DNA of 60,000 nt from NCBI RefSeq assembly GCF_032854445.1, contig NC_088301.1, forward strand, positions 38,243,187 through 38,303,186, given 5' to 3'. The position numbers were made by a program, and so were the translations under genes. The first letter of the stretch is position 1, and every line of letters starts with the position of its first letter. This document shows, in pieces, positions 53,401 through 60,000 of this stretch. The stretch comes from Liolophura sinensis (lineage: Eukaryota; Mollusca; Polyplacophora; Chitonida; Chitonidae). A model generated the notes under the pieces. It was given only the letters and a program-made list of their open reading frames with translations. It searched no databases and was not told the DNA's origin.

Positions 53401-56400
53401 CAAAGGCCACACCACATTGGCAAATGGCAGTGATTCCCCATGTCTGCCTGAAATGACTCCAAGAGACAAAATTAACATCTTTCATCTGACTTGATAATGA
53501 CCATGTAACAATTATAGCTTAACTTCCACAACTCACCTGGTAATATGTCTTTGCCAGGTCGGACAACAGGAAGTTCTCTCCATGTGTCAAGGTCATCCTT
53601 TCCCCGTGAGAGCCAGCGACCTGCCTTGAAGCTGAGAACCTCATTGGTTGTCATGTTTTGCATCTTCACCTGCTCAGTATACAAAAGTTAAGTGCAATTA
53701 ATAAAAAAAAAACATAGCTTGAATGATGCATTGTGATCACTGATTAAATACTGACGTGTGACCTGATATTAATTTTCAACATATATTAATTTTTTTAAGT
53801 AAGAAATTGGCTTTTATACTGATACCCGGTGGTACTGAAAAGATACAGTAACTAGGTCACCACAGCAAAAAACAGAAATTTCCTATTGTAATTTTAAATT
53901 TTTTTTAGGATAGCTATAAGTTCACACTAATAAAACAGAAGAATCATCTGAACTTCACAAATTAGGATCAAAAGTAAGAAACCTTTTCAAGGAACCAGCC
54001 ATTCTCGGGAATCATGTCCTTATGTCCAATCCTGATCTTGTACAAACTTCCAATAGAAGTTCCAAGGTTGATCTAAGAAACAGAGAGAATGTAGTACATG
54101 CAAAAGACTTCGACGTTTTCGTTTCATTTCAAATGTCACATTTGATATTAAGCTGTAAAAATTTCTTTGTCTACAAGCATATTACACATACCATTTCAAG
54201 GAACACTTCGCATACTAATTGCCCTGCCTTGTGATTTGTAGTTCAGAACGGAGATGACTTAGCGAAGTTATATATAACAATTTATATATACATGTAAAGT
54301 CACATGCACTTTCACATGATATTTTGTCATGTTAGTAAATCACGGTAAGTAGTTGGTGACAAAATTATTGAAATTATAGGGGAATTATGTTTGGTCATTT
54401 CACCTTAAATTCATCAGTGCTTGAAGGCTGAAATATGTCACTTCCTCCACTGCCCAGATTAATGGCTTCAGACATGCCATTTTCTCCATACGCCACCACA
54501 AAGACATCTTCCAAAGTCTTCACAGCCTCATCTTTTCCAGTAGTGACCCAGATTTTCCAGTCTCCATCTGGAGCAACATATAGATACAACGTTACAAAAA
54601 CAAGTTCATTACGTTATCACTTTTTTAATCAAATATTACAAATTGAAAACAGTGAAATGTTTTACCTTGGTACTTTTCTTCTTCCTGTTGTTGCATGACT
54701 GGATCATCGGGTATGGGTCTTATTTCTGAAACAATGTAAATTCTTAAATAGTGTACTATATTTCATGAGGTAAACCAGGTGCCTGATGAGGGCTGGTGGT
54801 TTACCCAACTTGCTCATTATCTGTGCTAAAAAGTTTAGAATTTGATGCTAAACACAAATACTTAAAACACTTCATCACATATAACATGTTGAAAACAAGT
54901 TGATATCATTACTGACTTGAACATTACATCTAATTTTATAGTTTCCAGCTGATTATTGTTCATTTGTGAATATTATGCTTGAATATGTCCAAAATGTACG
55001 TGCCACACAAACGAAAGGTTTATCCATGACTATCAGATGCAAAGTTTTCAAAATAAGAAAACATTTCTAAGAATGCAAAACAAAAGAACAATGTATTATT
55101 ACGTCAATATCTCAGAATCATATGGCTTACACCAATATTGTGGAGTTATAAGAAAGCCCTAGTAAATTACTAATGTTTAAGCCAATCTATACAACTTGTC
55201 AACTCTCAAATAAGAAAAATATAGACATGTTTTCTCAACAGTTTTTAAACACAACACCCTCAACAGTCACTCACAAAAGTAGAAAAAAATCACTCTATTT
55301 AAGTTTGGATTAAATCTGTTCACAGCATTTCTTTATTTATATTTACATCATTATTTCAAATAGTCTCACGCCATCCAAACGGTAGAATGCGTTCAACCCA
55401 ATGTCAAACAAACCCACTGCTTTTTTCAAACGTGATATGGTGGAATTTGTATATTAATTATGTCATGGATGAGTCACTTAGACCAATCTCTCTGGTCTCA
55501 ACATTTCATAGGCATCTTGTTCATATCTTGTGGTATTATTCCTGAACAGAAATCTGAATTTAAACATTAGTTTTCAATTTCATCATGAGACATCAACACA
55601 ACTCTTAAAATTAAAATAAATTTCATTAGATAAATTACATTAAATTACATAAATTACTGATCCTAGAGCCATTTAGTTCCTGCATGAACATTCCATTCGT
55701 ATGGCAGACAAATACAGATTAAATTCTTACAAAAACATTTTTTGTCAAAAGTATTCCTTCAACAGAGGAAGTAATATCAAATTATAGGATGTTACCTAGC
55801 CACAGGTGCTAAGGATTAAAGCACAGTAGCCACCAACAGATTAGTAACACAAAGAAAGCAAACAGTCACCACTCAAACTTTAAAACAATGGAAGGAAACC
55901 TTGGCTGGTCTCATTCTTTATAGCAGGGGAAGGAGGCTGTTCTGCTGGCTGCTCAGCGTCTATTTCATCATTACTTTTTGGGACCCCAACTCCCTCCTCT
56001 GCAGGAGTGGTTGGGACTTTCACAACTGTTTGTTCTGTATGACATATATTTGTACTTCAATTTATATTTTGTATTCTAAAGATTTTTGATCTTTATATTT
56101 GAAATCTGGAATGAAAGACACCATGTAAGTAATTCTAAAGAAAGTTTTCACTGGGAGTGAAATGCCGAATCACACACTATGCCATTTCATTTCACTGAAT
56201 TTATTGTAACATAATTTTCTTAAAATGTATTTATTGTGTTTGTATGAAACTAGATCAAAGGGATATATTTCTACTACAACCATCCACAGACACAAAGACG
56301 ATTATAATAAATTTAATCATTTCATGCATCATAAAAATCAGCATGATAATGATGTCTCAAATTTAGACTGTTGACAGTTTCATATGTGATTGGTGTTATA

Positions 56401-59400
56401 CATACTCTGGATAGTTTTAGGAGAAAACATTTACATGAGACTTACCATTTGCAATAAGCTTCCTCTCAATTTTCTTATCCCCCACACTAGAGTCTAGCCA
56501 CCTGAAAAATATAGTGAAACATGAATGTAATCCAGCAAGGTGCTGTACATGTACATGTATGTCAACGATTTCCAACAATTTTGTAACCAATATGAGTTTT
56601 AAAGGGTACTATTAGCATAATCAGATCAATAATCTACAAAAAAATTAATCTTTTTTTAATTTGAGAGCTTTAATATCTAGAAAAGACAAAGAGCGATACT
56701 TTTATGTAATACATGTATGCAAGGACATTAACTCTGAGTGTATTACATACTGGTCACATGGGAAAACTGTTTCCATGGTTGCATCAGGATCCTCCCTGAT
56801 AATCACTTGATGACAATACCACCCTTCTCCAGGTCCCATGCCATCATGGCTGATTATGCAGTATTCTAGTTTACCAAGGCTAACTGCCTCTATCTCAAAC
56901 TGATCAACCTGGAAAACCAATCAAAACAAACATATAAAGAAAATTTGTATTGAATAATGAAGATGTTAAGTACCTGTAAAAATGAACAACATTTTATTTG
57001 CTGCATTTCACCTAATTTTATCATTTTTCACGTGACACATTTTGTTTTACTCTCATTAATTTATCCACTTTATAGAACCACTTAAGAGATTTTTGTTAAG
57101 TTTGATTCATTTTGTAGCAAACAAGGATAAATGCTGGCATCTAGAGTACAATTTTAACGGTTTTATGTGGCCCTGAAGTGCAATTTTACATGGACAATGA
57201 ATGGACATCTTGTGCAATAGTTTATATTTGTCCTTTCCTTCTTAACAACTACAAAGAAATCCTTAATTAGGAGAATGAAGTGCAGAGTATTTAAGGTGTT
57301 TGGTTAGGTAATACAAGGCACAGGTTCAATTCCCATTCTTGGGCAGATTGTTCAGAATTCCCTGTTTCTATTCTTTTCACGCCTTGGTGGCACGAAGCAG
57401 TTCTCTCTTGTGTAGTCTTACATGAAGTTTACTGGAAACCACCTGGCTTAAACCAATAGGATTTGTAAATGATAGGGAGTTCACAAGCAATTTGTCAGAA
57501 ATCATTATTTTACTCTGAGAACTCATTGGAACCCATTCCATACGTGAACAAGTTTCAGTGTGGCATTAAATAAATAATACATCAATTTCAGAAGGGTCAT
57601 GGCATCTATGCTTACCTGATCTATTCGGACTTGACCTCTTTATTGGAACGGTGGAGAAGCCGTCTGCCAGTGTCCCCTCGTTCTCCATGTAAACTGACAA
57701 AGACACGAGCCTCTGTGTCTGAGCCAGATTCCTTCCCAGTGTGCACCAGGACACAGTATTTCACCACTGTAATGGTAAAACATAAATGTCATATCAGGTC
57801 CCTGAAAATCTTAGTTTACAAACTGCATGTCTCATACGGCTTCAAAAAGCATGAAAAGACATTTGACTTTGCATAAATGGAAAATATATTCCTCAGACCT
57901 TGATATGTAAAATCAATTAAAGAATTCAGTTTATAATATAGTTTAATTTAACTACATATAAACAATATTGTGTTTTCCTTGAACGTAAGAGAAAGGCAAT
58001 GTTCTGCATAACCTACCTGGCAGAACTGATTGACCTGGCCTAACAGCTGGTAATTCCCTCATGATATCTCCATCATCCTGATGTAAACAGAGCCACCGGT
58101 CGAAAGAAAACTTGAGGAGTTCTTTGGTGCTCATGTCCTGAAGCTTCACCTCTTTAACCTTCCAAAGTGCATCAGCATCAAGATGAGCCGGAATCAATTC
58201 CAAGCGAATTTTGTAAATTGTTCCAACTGAAAGCAAATTGATCTGAAAGAAAATAAAATTAGATAATTCAATCAGTGTTCTTGTGAACATTGTACTGAAT
58301 ACCACTGGGCAGATAATTAGCAGGTTTAAAGCTTTAAAAAAGAAAGAATATATATAATGCTGATAGAACAATTTACTTAGACTGACATCTGTCAGTGATT
58401 TCTTAAGCTGAGGTCAAAGTCTTAGTGGATGTGTCATTTAATAAACATCACATCCTTCAGTATAAAGTATTTATTCAGACTGATGATCAACAAGGCCATC
58501 CACCCTGAGCCATAAAACAAATACATGTTTATCATTCCATAACATTACATCCTGTCTCCAAGTATGTTTCTATGATCTCGCCAATTGTTACCAAAGAGCT
58601 GGCCAGGCACATCTGCCAGCCACATATGGAAATACAAAGTCTGCTTCCAATGAAAAAGTAAATTGGAATGTTGACAATGAGACAGGAAATTGCATGATGC
58701 AATAATCTGTCCAATTATTACGAATGCCACTTTATTAAAAGTATCTTCTTAAAACTGATTTCAATGGTTAAGCATCAATGTGACTCTTTCACAAAAACCT
58801 TTACCTTGAATTCGTCAAGGTTACCCTTCTGGAAGAGACTGTTGACATCTGGCGAGCCCAACACAATCTGACCAGAAGATCCTTTGTCTCCATATACCAC
58901 AATGGCCACTTCACCATTCTGAGCTGACTCTGACGTGCTAACTATAGCCTTCCAATCCCCTTCTGAGAAAACAATGTAATCTATAACTTAAAACTGTCGA
59001 TTTAAATACATCAGAACATTAAACACAACACAAACAATTCTTCTTAATACTAATAATAATCATAATTCAAAATGTTGGAAATAACCCCCTTTCCCCAACA
59101 TTATGAAAATAATTACTGGACTGTCATTGAACTTAAAACATGCACAAGTTCAGTTTATAGGCAAGATGTAAGGTAAGTTTCATCAGAAAAAGCACAATAG
59201 TTTGGGAAGAGATTCGTGGACAAATCTGAATACATGGAAAGCGATGTCATGCAAAGTCTTAAATCCTAAATGCTCAACTGTCATTAAACTTAAGCATGCA
59301 CAAGTTCAGATGATAGGCAAGATGTATTGCAAGTTTCATTGCAGTAGTTTGAGAGGAGATGCATGGGGAAAAAATCGTGTTGACTGACAGATGGACAGAC

Positions 59401-59794
59401 AGACAGATGGGGTGATTCCAGTATCCCACAGACCAACCCACTCACAATAACTTTGTTGAGCGGGGTATAATAAATAAATAAAGTCCAGTTTGTAAAGATG
59501 TTCTTGGTTCACATTCAGATATGATTATTGTACCTTCAAAGATGGACTTGTGAGACTCGGCAGAAGAAGGTTTCTCCACAGCTTTTGGGGTCTCTGCATT
59601 GGCTGGAGGGTCATCAGGTGAAGCCTCCCGTGGAGTTGCTTGGGTAAGCTGTTGCTGAACGATAGCTACAGGTGTGGGCTCTCTTTGCTGCTGTTGTTGA
59701 TCTTCCCTGGGTGGTGGTGTAGGGGAGAGTTGAACCACAGGGGCTGGAGTTGGGATCTTTTCCTCTGGCTCTTCCTTCACCTTAGGCACCCCAA
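24843..59794 (-). CDS. LOXHD1: LOXHD1-like multi-PLAT protein (5' partial, 54 exons visible)
   Basis: Read right to left, 54 exons with GT-AG borders encode about 2,450 residues: a proline/glutamine-rich linker, then 18 PLAT (LH2, lipoxygenase homology) domains and an acidic tail. PLAT domains are beta-sandwiches that bind membranes and proteins. Vertebrate LOXHD1 consists of 15 of them and acts at hair-cell stereocilia; the role in this animal is unknown. No lipoxygenase catalytic domain, polycystin channel or transmembrane segment is seen, which leaves the all-PLAT LOXHD1 family as the best call. Domains alternate A and B types; the B loop carries I/V-GHDG-x-G-x-G-x-GW. Junction phases agree throughout except at exon 57616-57766. 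Part of the ninth domain is lost in an N gap. The 5' end lies beyond 60000, since the first exon starts mid-codon. The gene already exceeds the human protein in PLAT number. It could be a lineage-specific paralogue rather than the strict orthologue. Confidence 0.5.
26873..27094 (+). mobile_element. MITE-like element, family 1 copy
   Basis: The ends TACTCTAATTTTTCAACCTT and, in complement, TACTGTAAATCTTCAACCTT are inverted repeats of about 29 bp continuing TTCAACCAC. It matches 18109-18319 in the opposite orientation. It lies in the intron between PLAT 17 and PLAT 18. Confidence 0.5.
27156..28550 (-). CDS. LOXHD1: LOXHD1-like PLAT 17 (type A, divergent end)
   Basis: Exons 28550-28390, 27813-27721 and 27276-27156. 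Motifs are CRVSVTTSSEGDSGTDAKVI, GQDGESGPCPL, KKIRIEHDNSGESPAWRVDK and FTVNKLLSYKGDYGDVVVEV. The RWL..DD..RELP signature of other A third exons is lost (NKLLSYKGDYGD). Confidence 0.5.
27614..27697. repeat. Four-copy 21-bp tandem repeat
   Basis: Four imperfect copies of AACAACATTTATCTTAGACTG lie 24 bases from the donor of the exon 27813-27721, inside the following intron. The open frame it creates on the plus strand is a shadow. Confidence 0.5.
28838..30235 (-). CDS. LOXHD1: LOXHD1-like PLAT 16 (type B)
   Basis: Exons 30235-30081 (155 nt), 29783-29626 (158 nt) and 28932-28838. Motifs are YDVQIYTGDKLGAGTDSNVY, FGERGDSGPRQLLKS, IGHDGDGPGSGWFLDKVVV and WLDVGEDDSLIERELNL. It is a fully canonical B module. 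Confidence 0.5.
30954..32062 (-). CDS. LOXHD1: LOXHD1-like PLAT 15 (type A, loop insertion)
   Basis: Exons 32062-31899, 31694-31575 (120 nt) and 31086-30954. Motifs are GDDWKVWVMTKTEPGSGTKS, YGDKGQSKPVVIGE, GDVYKIRVGFHNVEARGNW, TWFIDK and DMWIKVDGERDYWREFP. The middle exon is about 30 nt longer than its counterparts, an insertion (NWFTDYTLAPTW region) just before the conserved W. Confidence 0.5.
32400..33638 (-). CDS. LOXHD1: LOXHD1-like PLAT 14 (type B, extra intron)
   Basis: Exons 33638-33484 (155 nt), 33335-33257 (79 nt), 32887-32809 (79 nt) and 32530-32400. Motifs are YQISVHLGDVHKI, MDGEKGSTGQRLLKK, IKKVILGHNSSAPG / GAGFFLKKVVI and WLDAGEDDKLTERTLFLGD. The 158-nt B second unit is cut exactly in half by a phase-1 intron inside the HDG loop, the same place as in PLAT 8. 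W is F in the loop. Confidence 0.5.
34431..34466. repeat. Short perfect inverted repeat
   Basis: AAAAGTGATATCT (34431-34443) and AGATATCACTTTT (34454-34466) form a 13-bp perfect stem with a 10-base loop. It lies in the 1.5-kb intron between PLAT 13 and PLAT 14. Confidence 0.5.
34757..34868. repeat. Imperfect inverted repeat, MITE-like
   Basis: The left arm TTAAATATCATAAATATTTT and the right arm AAAATATTTATGATATTCAA are near-perfect complements about 50 bp apart. It lies in the same intron as the stem at 34431-34466 and may be part of the same element. Confidence 0.5.
35095..36862 (-). CDS. LOXHD1: LOXHD1-like PLAT 13 (type A, divergent)
   Basis: Exons 36862-36699, 35707-35624 (84 nt) and 35224-35095. 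Motifs are KGSWKVETLTGKEQKKMTG, CGDQGETEPVPM, GELFKVRIGFAERTKEK and LSDWLTVDKLQDGWKEFP. The tryptophan expected at the end of the second exon is leucine (SLKLQR), so the fold core may differ here. Confidence 0.5.
37628..38975 (-). CDS. LOXHD1: LOXHD1-like PLAT 12 (type B, loop shortened)
   Basis: Exons 38975-38821 (155 nt), 38230-38082 (149 nt) and 37746-37628. Motifs are TYLISVHTSSDKDASTYSSV, VDEFEVEAVHLGDLEKVVIA and GPGDPWHLEKVVI. The GHDG-x-G loop is shortened to KGPGDPW. The third exon starts WIGD and extends into an S/E/V-rich linker. Confidence 0.5.
39324..40236 (-). CDS. LOXHD1: LOXHD1-like PLAT 11 (type A, divergent)
   Basis: Exons 40236-40058 (179 nt), 39869-39777 and 39450-39324. 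Motifs are NGVWSCLVTLAS, GDIGKIEKIRVCLGKE, LWVLDE and FDFGPSVGKVFWDGCKEVPA. The first exon is the longest of the A type, and the usual RWL is replaced by GKVFWDG. Confidence 0.5.
40398..42515 (-). CDS. LOXHD1: LOXHD1-like PLAT 10 (type B)
   Basis: Exons 42515-42361 (155 nt), 41555-41401 and 40507-40398. Motifs are YIVSVLTGSQHCADTEAEVF, IGHNKAGRGQGWFCERVTV and RWLDTGCEDRKLVREL. The third exon carries a longer linker (AETDDSLRRERS) leading to PLAT 11. Confidence 0.5.
42801..42933 (-). CDS. LOXHD1: LOXHD1-like PLAT 9 (type A), only third exon present
   Basis: A 133-nt phase 0-1 exon of A-third type encodes MKMKDDDTQQEFHFNYNNW, then VTELPAIRPDIPPLEG. The first two exons of the domain fall in the adjacent N gap. 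Confidence 0.5.
43094..43293. other. Assembly gap of 200 N
   Basis: Exactly 200 undetermined bases. By comparison with the other repeats, the first two exons of PLAT 9 (about 165 and 90 nt) belong between 43517 and 42933, and neither is present in the flanking 160 and 223 bp, so they should lie in the gap. The gap length is therefore probably nominal. Confidence 0.5.
43517..44320 (-). CDS. LOXHD1: LOXHD1-like PLAT 8 (type B, rearranged introns)
   Basis: Exons 44320-44087 (234 nt) and 43651-43517 (135 nt). The 234 nt equal 155 + 79 and the 135 nt equal 79 + 56. Thus the usual introns are absent and one intron sits in the middle of the second B unit, after LLHNGQKRG and before GQSWFVDKI. The HDG loop is altered (HNGQKRG). 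Confidence 0.5.
44551..45446 (-). CDS. LOXHD1: LOXHD1-like PLAT 7 (type A)
   Basis: Exons 45446-45277, 44952-44866 and 44683-44551. Motifs are GNWKVRVKTSDLHNAGTHA, VYGSKGTSKPLPLG, RLEHDNINDFPAWHVDY and DRWLAVDEDDGQLHREL. It is among the most canonical A modules in the gene. Confidence 0.5.
45497..46509. mobile_element. Non-autonomous DNA element with terminal inverted repeats
   Basis: The left end TTCGTTGACCTTTTCGACCA and the complement of the right end, TTCGTTGACTTTTTTGACCA, form a near-perfect inverted repeat of about 24 bp. The element is 1.0 kb and lies in the intron between the microexon and PLAT 7. Its open frames (up to 103 codons) show no transposase motif. Confidence 0.5.
46834..46854 (-). 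CDS. LOXHD1: LOXHD1-like, predicted 21-nt microexon
   Basis: It lies between CCCTCCTTCCCAG and GTGAGT and encodes ERPKQED across split codons, linking PLAT 6 (phase 1) to PLAT 7 (phase 1). A longer version using the CTCACAG at 46891-46897 would break the frame. The call rests on phase and splice sites only. Confidence 0.5.
47393..48174 (-). CDS. LOXHD1: LOXHD1-like PLAT 6 (type B, fused second exon)
   Basis: Exons 48174-48020 (155 nt) and 47612-47393 (220 nt). Motifs are YEVQVYTGDRW, IGHNGLGHGAGWFVEKVVI and WLDNHEGDGRIERTL. The 220-nt exon equals 164 + 56, the two usual B exons joined without their intron. Confidence 0.5.
48796..50666 (-). CDS. LOXHD1: LOXHD1-like PLAT 5 (type A)
   Basis: Exons 50666-50497, 50325-50239 and 48928-48796. 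Motifs are GEYRLWIKTLPDS, YGDKGKSKDIEV, GDLGDLYKIRLTREDN and RWLSRGEDDRDIVRELP. The 1.3-kb intron before the last exon holds no gene I can support. Confidence 0.5.
50728..50872 (-). mobile_element. Truncated SINE
   Basis: It shares the 3' half of the SINE at 51511-51776 (reverse complement GCGTAAAACACCATTC, and the GGAGGAAACC / GGGGGAAACC segment). The tRNA-like head is missing. Confidence 0.5.
51511..51776 (-). mobile_element. tRNA-derived SINE, intronic copy
   Basis: The reverse complement starts GGGCCTCCCCTGGCTGAGGT, has a B-box-like GTTCAAGTCC, and ends GTGCAGCGTAAAACACCAAT then an ATAA-rich tail. It is the same family as 8754-9006. The GTAAAACACCAAT-type tail is, from memory, common in molluscan repeats. 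Confidence 0.5.
51965..52840 (-). CDS. LOXHD1: LOXHD1-like PLAT 4 (type B)
   Basis: Exons 52840-52686 (155 nt), 52416-52253 and 52038-51965. Motifs are YRVEVYTGEVPGADTDASVY, IGHDGKGAGAGWFLEKVVV and WLDEGQDDGLLEREL. It is a canonical B module. Confidence 0.5.
53537..54567 (-). CDS. LOXHD1: LOXHD1-like PLAT 3 (type A)
   Basis: Exons 54567-54404, 54072-53983 and 53669-53537. Visible motifs are GDWKIWVTTGKDE, SLYKIRIGHKDMIPENGWF and RWLSRGKDDLDTWRELP. It is a complete three-exon A module. Confidence 0.5.
54666..54725 (-). CDS. LOXHD1: LOXHD1-like, short linker exon
   Basis: A 60-nt symmetric phase 1-1 exon encodes EIRPIPDDPVMQQQEEEKYQ plus a split glycine codon. It is bordered by GTTTCAG and GTAAAA. 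Confidence 0.5.
54726..55899. other. LOXHD1-like gene intron, nothing seen
   Basis: This 1.2-kb intron between the two linker exons is AT-rich, without an exon, repeat family or RNA gene that I can support. Confidence 0.5.
55900..56034 (-). CDS. LOXHD1: LOXHD1-like, acidic/proline linker exon
   Basis: A 135-nt symmetric phase 1-1 exon encodes a low-complexity P/E/Q segment (EQTVVKVPTTPAEEGVGVPK, later AEQPAEQPPSPAIKN). It lies between PLAT 2 and PLAT 3 and is a candidate cassette exon. Confidence 0.5.
56446..57766 (-). pseudogene. LOXHD1: LOXHD1-like PLAT 2 (type B), first exon with apparent frameshift
   Basis: Exons 57766-57616, 56908-56751 and 56501-56446. The first gives KYCVLVHTGKESGSDTEARV and HGERGDTGRRLLHRSNKE, then runs into an in-frame TAG and leaves 2 spare bases before a phase-0 exon. 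It is 151 nt where the other B first exons are 155. The second encodes VDQFEIEAVSLGKLEY and ISHDGMGPGEGWY, the third WLDSSVGDKKIERKL, all intact. Whether this is a real lesion or a base-calling error is unresolved; the rest of the gene is intact, which favours an error or a polymorphism. Confidence 0.5.
57290..57480 (+). repeat. Possible degenerate tRNA-derived repeat
   Basis: A GTGTTTGGTTAGG segment is followed by a B-box-like GGTTCAATTCC about 35 bases on. The arrangement resembles a degenerate SINE head, but no second copy was found in the window. Confidence 0.5.
58017..58962 (-). CDS. LOXHD1: LOXHD1-like PLAT 1 (type A)
   Basis: Exons 58962-58805 and 58242-58017. The first encodes EGDWKAIVSTSES and VVYGDKGSSGQ, ending LDEFK. 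The second (226 nt) encodes GTIYKIRLEL, then FSFDRWLCLHQDDGD and RELPAVRPG. In other A repeats this second part is split into about 90 + 133 nt; here 93 + 133 are fused, so an intron has been lost. Confidence 0.5.
59105..59460 (-). repeat. Dispersed repeat with internal duplication
   Basis: Two similar segments (ACTGTCATTGAACTTAAAAC and ACTGTCATTAAACTTAAGCA, each followed by a GCACAAGTTCAG motif) lie about 150 bp apart, then a CAGACAGACAGATGG simple stretch. A related sequence in the opposite orientation lies at about 5500-5680 (AACTTGTGCATGTTTAAGTT). It lies in an intron of the LOXHD1-like gene. Confidence 0.5.
59534..59794 (-). CDS. LOXHD1: LOXHD1-like, Pro/Gln-rich linker exon
   Basis: A 261-nt symmetric (phase 1-1) exon between TTGTTGTAG and GTACAA encodes a disordered-looking segment rich in P, Q, E and T (for example PTPAPVVQLSPTPPPRED, then QQQQQREPTPVA). 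It precedes the first visible PLAT domain. Being a multiple of three it could be skipped without breaking the frame. Confidence 0.5.
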
Positions 59795-60000
59795 CTACAA
59801 CAAAAAGTTTAGTTTTTTCTAATACCAGTAGGTACCAAAATGATGTGATTTTATAATGTGTTAGTGTAGGCCTTGAGTGGGGTAGGACTATCACTATAGA
59901 TCCTTTTCTGACAAAACACAGTAGAAAAATTAATAATATAATTCAATAATGAAGAAATTATGTCAAGTATAGAAAACATACTTTATTCTGTTCATAAATG

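Noticed and set aside
24843-59794. A polycystin-like or lipoxygenase gene
   Set aside because: PLAT domains occur in both families, but no transmembrane segments, GPS/REJ region or lipoxygenase catalytic domain is visible; only tandem PLAT domains are.
1-60000. CRISPR array, prokaryotic operon or viral insertion
   Set aside because: No regularly spaced repeats with unique spacers, no long intronless coding runs and no viral replication or capsid motifs were seen.

Overview
The window is eukaryotic nuclear DNA from an invertebrate animal, most likely a lophotrochozoan and probably a mollusc. The genes are split into short exons by AT-rich introns with GT-AG borders. The predicted proteins look metazoan. 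There is a tRNA-derived SINE whose tail resembles repeats common in molluscs, several short inverted-repeat elements, and many ACATGTACATGT-type palindromes. The phylum is inferred; the exon-intron structure is read directly.

Layout: (1) 1-13015, plus strand: the 3' part of an ankyrin-repeat gene like ANKRD29. Seven exons are visible and the 5' end lies outside the window. (2) 13016-18934: 3' UTR and intergenic DNA with no gene I can support. (3) 18935-21202, minus strand: a complete two-exon gene for the mitoribosomal protein mL64 (GADD45GIP1/CRIF1). (4) 21203-24842: intergenic DNA with dispersed repeats. (5) 24843-59794 and beyond the right edge, minus strand: a very large LOXHD1-like gene. 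I reconstruct 54 exons (about 7.3 kb of coding sequence) with 18 PLAT domains, ending in an 11-aspartate tail.

The PLAT gene is the main interest. Its domains alternate strictly between two types. Type A has a W-x-V-x-T strand and a third exon ending in RWL..DD..RELP. Type B has Y-x-V-x-V-x-T-G and a GHDG-x-G-x-G-x-GW loop, then a short WLD exon. Exon lengths and phases are nearly constant between repeats (155 / 158 / 56+ nt in B; about 164 / 90 / 133 nt in A), so the gene appears to have grown by duplicating an A+B pair of six exons. Single repeats have gained or lost introns at fixed module borders. Four linker exons (261, 135, 60 and 21 nt) are symmetric phase 1-1 cassettes. Every visible junction keeps frame except at one exon (57616-57766), which has an apparent 1-nt deletion and an in-frame TAG. 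A 200-N gap at 43094-43293 hides the first half of one PLAT domain.

The three genes show no obvious functional link. Other points of note are a 64-bp tandem duplication that doubles a 3' splice site in the ankyrin gene, and several families of non-autonomous elements in introns and intergenic DNA. I see no CRISPR array, prokaryotic operon, virus or toxin gene. [Form note: the original answer gave no confidence values; 0.5 is a placeholder in every feature, not an assessment.]
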